A stretch of DNA of 7,090 nt from Nocardioidaceae bacterium (GTDB lineage Bacteria; Actinomycetota; Actinomycetes; Propionibacteriales; Nocardioidaceae), in contig JACCZJ010000297.1 in the NCBI GenBank assembly GCA_013696065.1, forward strand, positions 1 to 7,090. Direction: 5' to 3'. The translations under genes were made by a program, and so were the position numbers. How positions within the stretch are numbered: position 1 is the stretch's first letter; each line of letters begins with the position of its first letter. The notes under the pieces are model-generated. The model had not been told where the DNA came from. It saw only the letters and a program-made list of their open reading frames with translations, and did no database searches. Of this stretch, positions 5,350 through 7,090 are shown piece after piece.

Positions 5350-6372
5350 CTAGGGAGCCCCCTGCTCCGTACTGGGTTTGCTGGGATCTCCCGCCGGTGG
5401 CAGGGAATCGGCTTTGACCGCGTCCCGGTCACCCAGAGGTTTTTCGGGTCCGGTGGTGGTGTCGCGGGACGTCTGTTCCTCGCTTTCAGCGTTGATCTCC
5501 GCGCCGAGCAAGATGACGTAGACCGTGATCCACAGCCACAACAGCAATACCACCACTGCGGCCAGACTGCCGTAAGTCTCCCCATAGCTGCCGAAGTTGT
5601 CGACATACAGGGAGAACGCCAGGGAGACGATGAGCCAAATCACCGTCGCAACCAGGGCGCCCACTGAAACCCAGCTCAGTTTGGGGGCGTCTCGGTCGGG
5701 AGCCACCCGGTAGATCACCGCCAATGCGACCGTCACCGCCGCCAGCAGCAGCACCCAGCGAGCAGCTTCGAGCCCGAGGCGCAGGATGGTCGACACGTTG
5801 TTGGCGTCGAGTACTGCGGGTGCGACCGCGATGAGCCCAATCGTCACCAGAGAGAAAACGATCGCGCCCAGTGTGAGAGCCAGCGCGAGCGCCTTGCGCC
5901 GCACGAACCCACGAGTCTCCTCTTCGTCGTAGGCCAGGTTGACCGCGGACATCAAGTTGCCGACGCCGCCCGAGGCGCTCCACAGAGCCGTGGCGAGGGA
6001 GAGCAGGAGGCCGAAGCCGAGCGACTGCTGCGGAGTTTGGGTAAGCGTCTCGATCTGTTGCAGCAAGAGATCACGCGCGGACGCCGGCAGCGCCGCGGCA
6101 ACCGTCTCGGCCTGGTCGCGGATCTGCTTGGGATCGAAGAACAGGCCGTAAGCCAAGATCGCGGCGATGATGGCGGGGAAAAGCGACAGGAACCCGAAGA
6201 ACGCCACTCCTGCGGCGAGCAGCGGAACTTGGTCGATCTTGGCTTCGGCCCAGGCTCGCTTGACGACCTGCCACCAGCCGCGGGCTGGTATCTCCCGCGG
6301 CGTGGTGGCATCGGAGCCAGGTACGTCGGCGCTGTCGCTGCCCCGGGTTGCCTTCGACGAGGTAGTGCTCAG
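5350..6372 (-). CDS. YihY/virulence factor BrkB family membrane protein, probable CTG start
   Basis: Polytopic inner-membrane protein of the BrkB/YihY family (PF03631), whose transport role is not settled. About 340 residues, with six hydrophobic segments at roughly 52-80, 118-140, 162-188, 203-222, 238-258 and 266-292, and a hydrophilic C-tail (293-340). Family blocks are IPARGWWQVVKRAWAEAK (28-45), VPLLAAGVAFFGFLSLFPA (49-67), LWSASGGVGNLMSAVNLAYD (130-149) with EETRGF after it, and YGETYGSLAAVVVLLLWLW (263-281) with LLGAEINAE (288-296). The first ATG/GTG/TTG in frame is a GTG at 6207, but it is the Val inside GVAFFGF and would delete the first 55 residues, half of helix 1 and the conserved pre-helix. 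An in-frame TGA (6453-6451) bounds the frame upstream. CTG at 6372 fits best: it forms a CTGA overlap with the DUF3618 stop, has GGGAG 6 bases before it, and gives (M)STTSSKATRGS. The start remains inferred. Confidence 0.85.
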   Translation of the reverse strand: MSTTSSKATRGSDSADVPGSDATTPREIPARGWWQVVKRAWAEAKIDQVPLLAAGVAFFGFLSLFPAIIAAILAYGLFFDPKQIRDQAETVAAALPASARDLLLQQIETLTQTPQQSLGFGLLLSLATALWSASGGVGNLMSAVNLAYDEEETRGFVRRKALALALTLGAIVFSLVTIGLIAVAPAVLDANNVSTILRLGLEAARWVLLLAAVTVALAVIYRVAPDRDAPKLSWVSVGALVATVIWLIVSLAFSLYVDNFGSYGETYGSLAAVVVLLLWLWITVYVILLGAEINAESEEQTSRDTTTGPEKPLGDRDAVKADSLPPAGDPSKPSTEQGAP

Positions 6373-7055
6373 CTGCTGCTCCCGGACTCCTTGACGGTCT
6401 GGGCTGAGCTCTGAGCGTCGGACTTGACCTCTTGTGCCGCCGTTTGACCTTCAGACTTGACCGTGCTCGCTGCATCGGTGGCGGTCTCTTTGATCTGCTG
6501 GACAGCTTGTTGCGCTGGCTCCTGCAGGTTTTCTTTCAGCTCCTGCGCTACTTGCTGCGCCTGCTCCTTGACGGGCTCGGCCAGATCGGCGGCCTTTTCC
6601 TGCAAGGCCTCAGCCGCCTGTTGCTCGGCCTTCGTGGCGGGCAGGACGCTCGAGATGAGCCATCCGGCACCGAACGCGATGAGACCTGCAGCCAACGGGT
6701 TGCCCTCGGCGCGCTCTCGAGCCATGTCGGGACTGCTGGTGATGGCCGAACCCACCGACGAGGCGGCGGACGAGACACTCGACGTGGCCGAGCTGGCCGT
6801 GTCGCCGATTGACGTTTTGGCGTCGGAGAGTGATGAGGTTCCCGAGGATGCAGTGCCCATGACTCGTTCCTTCCCGGAGGACGCAGTTCCCATGACGCGC
6901 TCCTTTACCGAGCTCAATGAGCTGCGGGTGCTGTCCACTTTGCGACTGACAATCCGGCTGGGGCTGACCTTTTCGTTGAGCGCCTCGACGTCGTAGCTGA
7001 GCTCGCGCCGAGTTTGCTCTATTTCACGCTTCAGTTCTTCTGGGGTTTGACCCAT
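6369..7055 (-). CDS. DUF3618 domain-containing membrane protein with LEA-like helical tail
   Basis: Actinobacterial envelope-associated protein of unknown function, 228 residues. The N-terminal DUF3618 motif is TPEELKREIEQTRRELSYDV (4-23), followed by EALNEKVSPSRIVSRKV. Residues 48-110 are a Ser/Ala/Thr-rich linker containing an exact 11-residue duplication (KERVMGTASSG, 51-61 and 62-72). A single membrane segment lies at about 118-139 (GNPLAAGLIAFGAGWLISSVLP). The C-terminal 90 residues (141-228) are almost all A, Q, E, K, T, S and V, with VKEQAQQVAQELKENLQEPA-type spacing, predicted to be amphipathic helix or coiled coil as in LEA/apolipoprotein-like tails. Start ATG 7055-7053 has AAGGAGG 7 bases upstream. 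It overlaps the preceding Holin_X gene by 25 bases and the BrkB gene by 4, so the three form one operon. DUF3618, Holin_X and BrkB genes recur together in actinobacteria, to my knowledge. Confidence 0.9.
   Translation of the reverse strand: MGQTPEELKREIEQTRRELSYDVEALNEKVSPSRIVSRKVDSTRSSLSSVKERVMGTASSGKERVMGTASSGTSSLSDAKTSIGDTASSATSSVSSAASSVGSAITSSPDMARERAEGNPLAAGLIAFGAGWLISSVLPATKAEQQAAEALQEKAADLAEPVKEQAQQVAQELKENLQEPAQQAVQQIKETATDAASTVKSEGQTAAQEVKSDAQSSAQTVKESGSSS
6379..6383 (-). promoter_or_regulatory. Ribosome binding site for the CTG-initiated BrkB gene
   Basis: On the minus strand GGGAG lies 6 bases before CTG 6372-6370, inside the last codons of the DUF3618 gene. A stronger AAGGAG (6392-6387) lies 14 bases before it. 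Together with the 4-base CTGA overlap this supports coupled re-initiation rather than independent entry. Confidence 0.45.
6840..6905 (-). repeat. 33-bp tandem duplication inside the DUF3618 gene
   Basis: Two adjacent 33-base units (6905-6873 and 6872-6840, minus strand) each encode KERVMGTASSG. The protein copies are identical; the DNA copies differ at several synonymous positions (for example GGAACTGCG versus GGCACTGCA), so the duplication is not brand new. It lies in the linker before the membrane segment. Confidence 0.9.
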
Positions 7056-7090
7056 TCTTTGTCCTCCTTAAGTGACTCCACCGTCTGCTC
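7031..7090 (-). CDS. C-terminal end of a probable Holin_X (DUF1469) family protein, cut by window edge
   Basis: A frame open from the right edge reads EQTVESLKEDKEWVKPQKN and then TGA at 7033-7031; only these 19 residues are in the window. The TVESLKED-x-EW-x-K pattern resembles the conserved C-terminal tail of the phage-holin-superfamily membrane proteins (PF07332) that often precede DUF3618 genes in actinobacteria. It overlaps the DUF3618 gene by 25 bases in another frame. Nothing but the tail and the gene order supports the name. The rest, including any membrane helices and the operon promoter, is outside. Confidence 0.55.
   Translation of the reverse strand, partial: EQTVESLKEDKEWVKPQKN
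7063..7069 (-). promoter_or_regulatory. Consensus Shine-Dalgarno for the DUF3618 gene
   Basis: The minus strand reads AAGGAGG, 7 bases before the ATG at 7055. It is a near-perfect site and fixes that start. It lies inside the end of the upstream reading frame, so the gene can be both coupled and independently entered. Confidence 0.85.

Noticed and set aside
5116..5667. Plus-strand frame of 183 codons crossing the end of the repeat-tailed gene into the BrkB antisense
   Set aside because: The first part is the repeat DNA read in another frame and the second is antisense to BrkB. No plausible domain.
5350..6207. BrkB start at GTG 6207
   Set aside because: The valine lies in the middle of the conserved LLAAGVAFFGF segment; it would remove half of the first helix and has no ribosome binding site.
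6457..6996. Long plus-strand frame (179 codons) opposite the DUF3618 gene
   Set aside because: It is antisense to a gene with clear domain, start and ribosome binding site. Its Ala/Ser/Cys-rich product reflects the complementary codons, and no ribosome binding site was seen.
1..7090. Defence island, prophage, transposon, CRISPR array or tRNA
   Set aside because: No integrase, transposase, nuclease, spaced direct repeats or tRNA-like cloverleaf was seen. The holin-superfamily tail belongs to a chromosomal envelope operon, not to phage genes.

Overview
The window is a piece of a high-GC actinobacterial chromosome. The evidence is G/C-rich third codon positions, the order atpD-atpC-DUF2550-corrinoid adenosyltransferase (from memory, M. 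tuberculosis has a similar order around Rv1310-Rv1314c), a DUF3618 protein, and the style of the ribosome binding sites. I cannot place it below phylum with confidence; Propionibacteriales or a relative is a guess. Nothing indicates a phage, plasmid, transposon, tRNA or CRISPR array.

Plus strand, 1-2726: the 3' part of atpD (F1 beta, start outside the window) runs by a one-base overlap into atpC (epsilon). This is the end of the ATP synthase operon and is followed by a good hairpin terminator. A DUF2550 membrane-anchored protein with a near-perfect Shine-Dalgarno comes next. A PduO-type ATP:cob(I)alamin adenosyltransferase follows 18 bases later, probably on the same transcript.

Plus strand, 2727-5336: a gene-free stretch of 339 bases is locally A/T-rich and holds overlapping inverted repeats and a plausible sigma70 promoter. 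It precedes a small STAS-domain protein whose usual phospho-acceptor serine is replaced by alanine. A D-amino-acid-oxidase-family flavoenzyme and an uncharacterised membrane protein with a Gly/Asp/aromatic repeat tail follow.

Minus strand, 7090-5350: a tightly overlapping operon reads inward from the right edge: the last residues of a probable Holin_X (DUF1469) protein, a DUF3618 protein, and a YihY/BrkB-family integral membrane protein. Each junction overlaps. The BrkB reading frame has no ATG, GTG or TTG that could give a full-length product. A CTG forming a CTGA overlap with the upstream stop codon fits instead, which is the most unusual point of translation in the window.

Most of the window is ordinary core and envelope genes. 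I did not find a convincing new multi-gene system. The points worth a second look are the BrkB CTG start, the DAAG STAS protein with its structured upstream region, and the repeat-tailed membrane protein.
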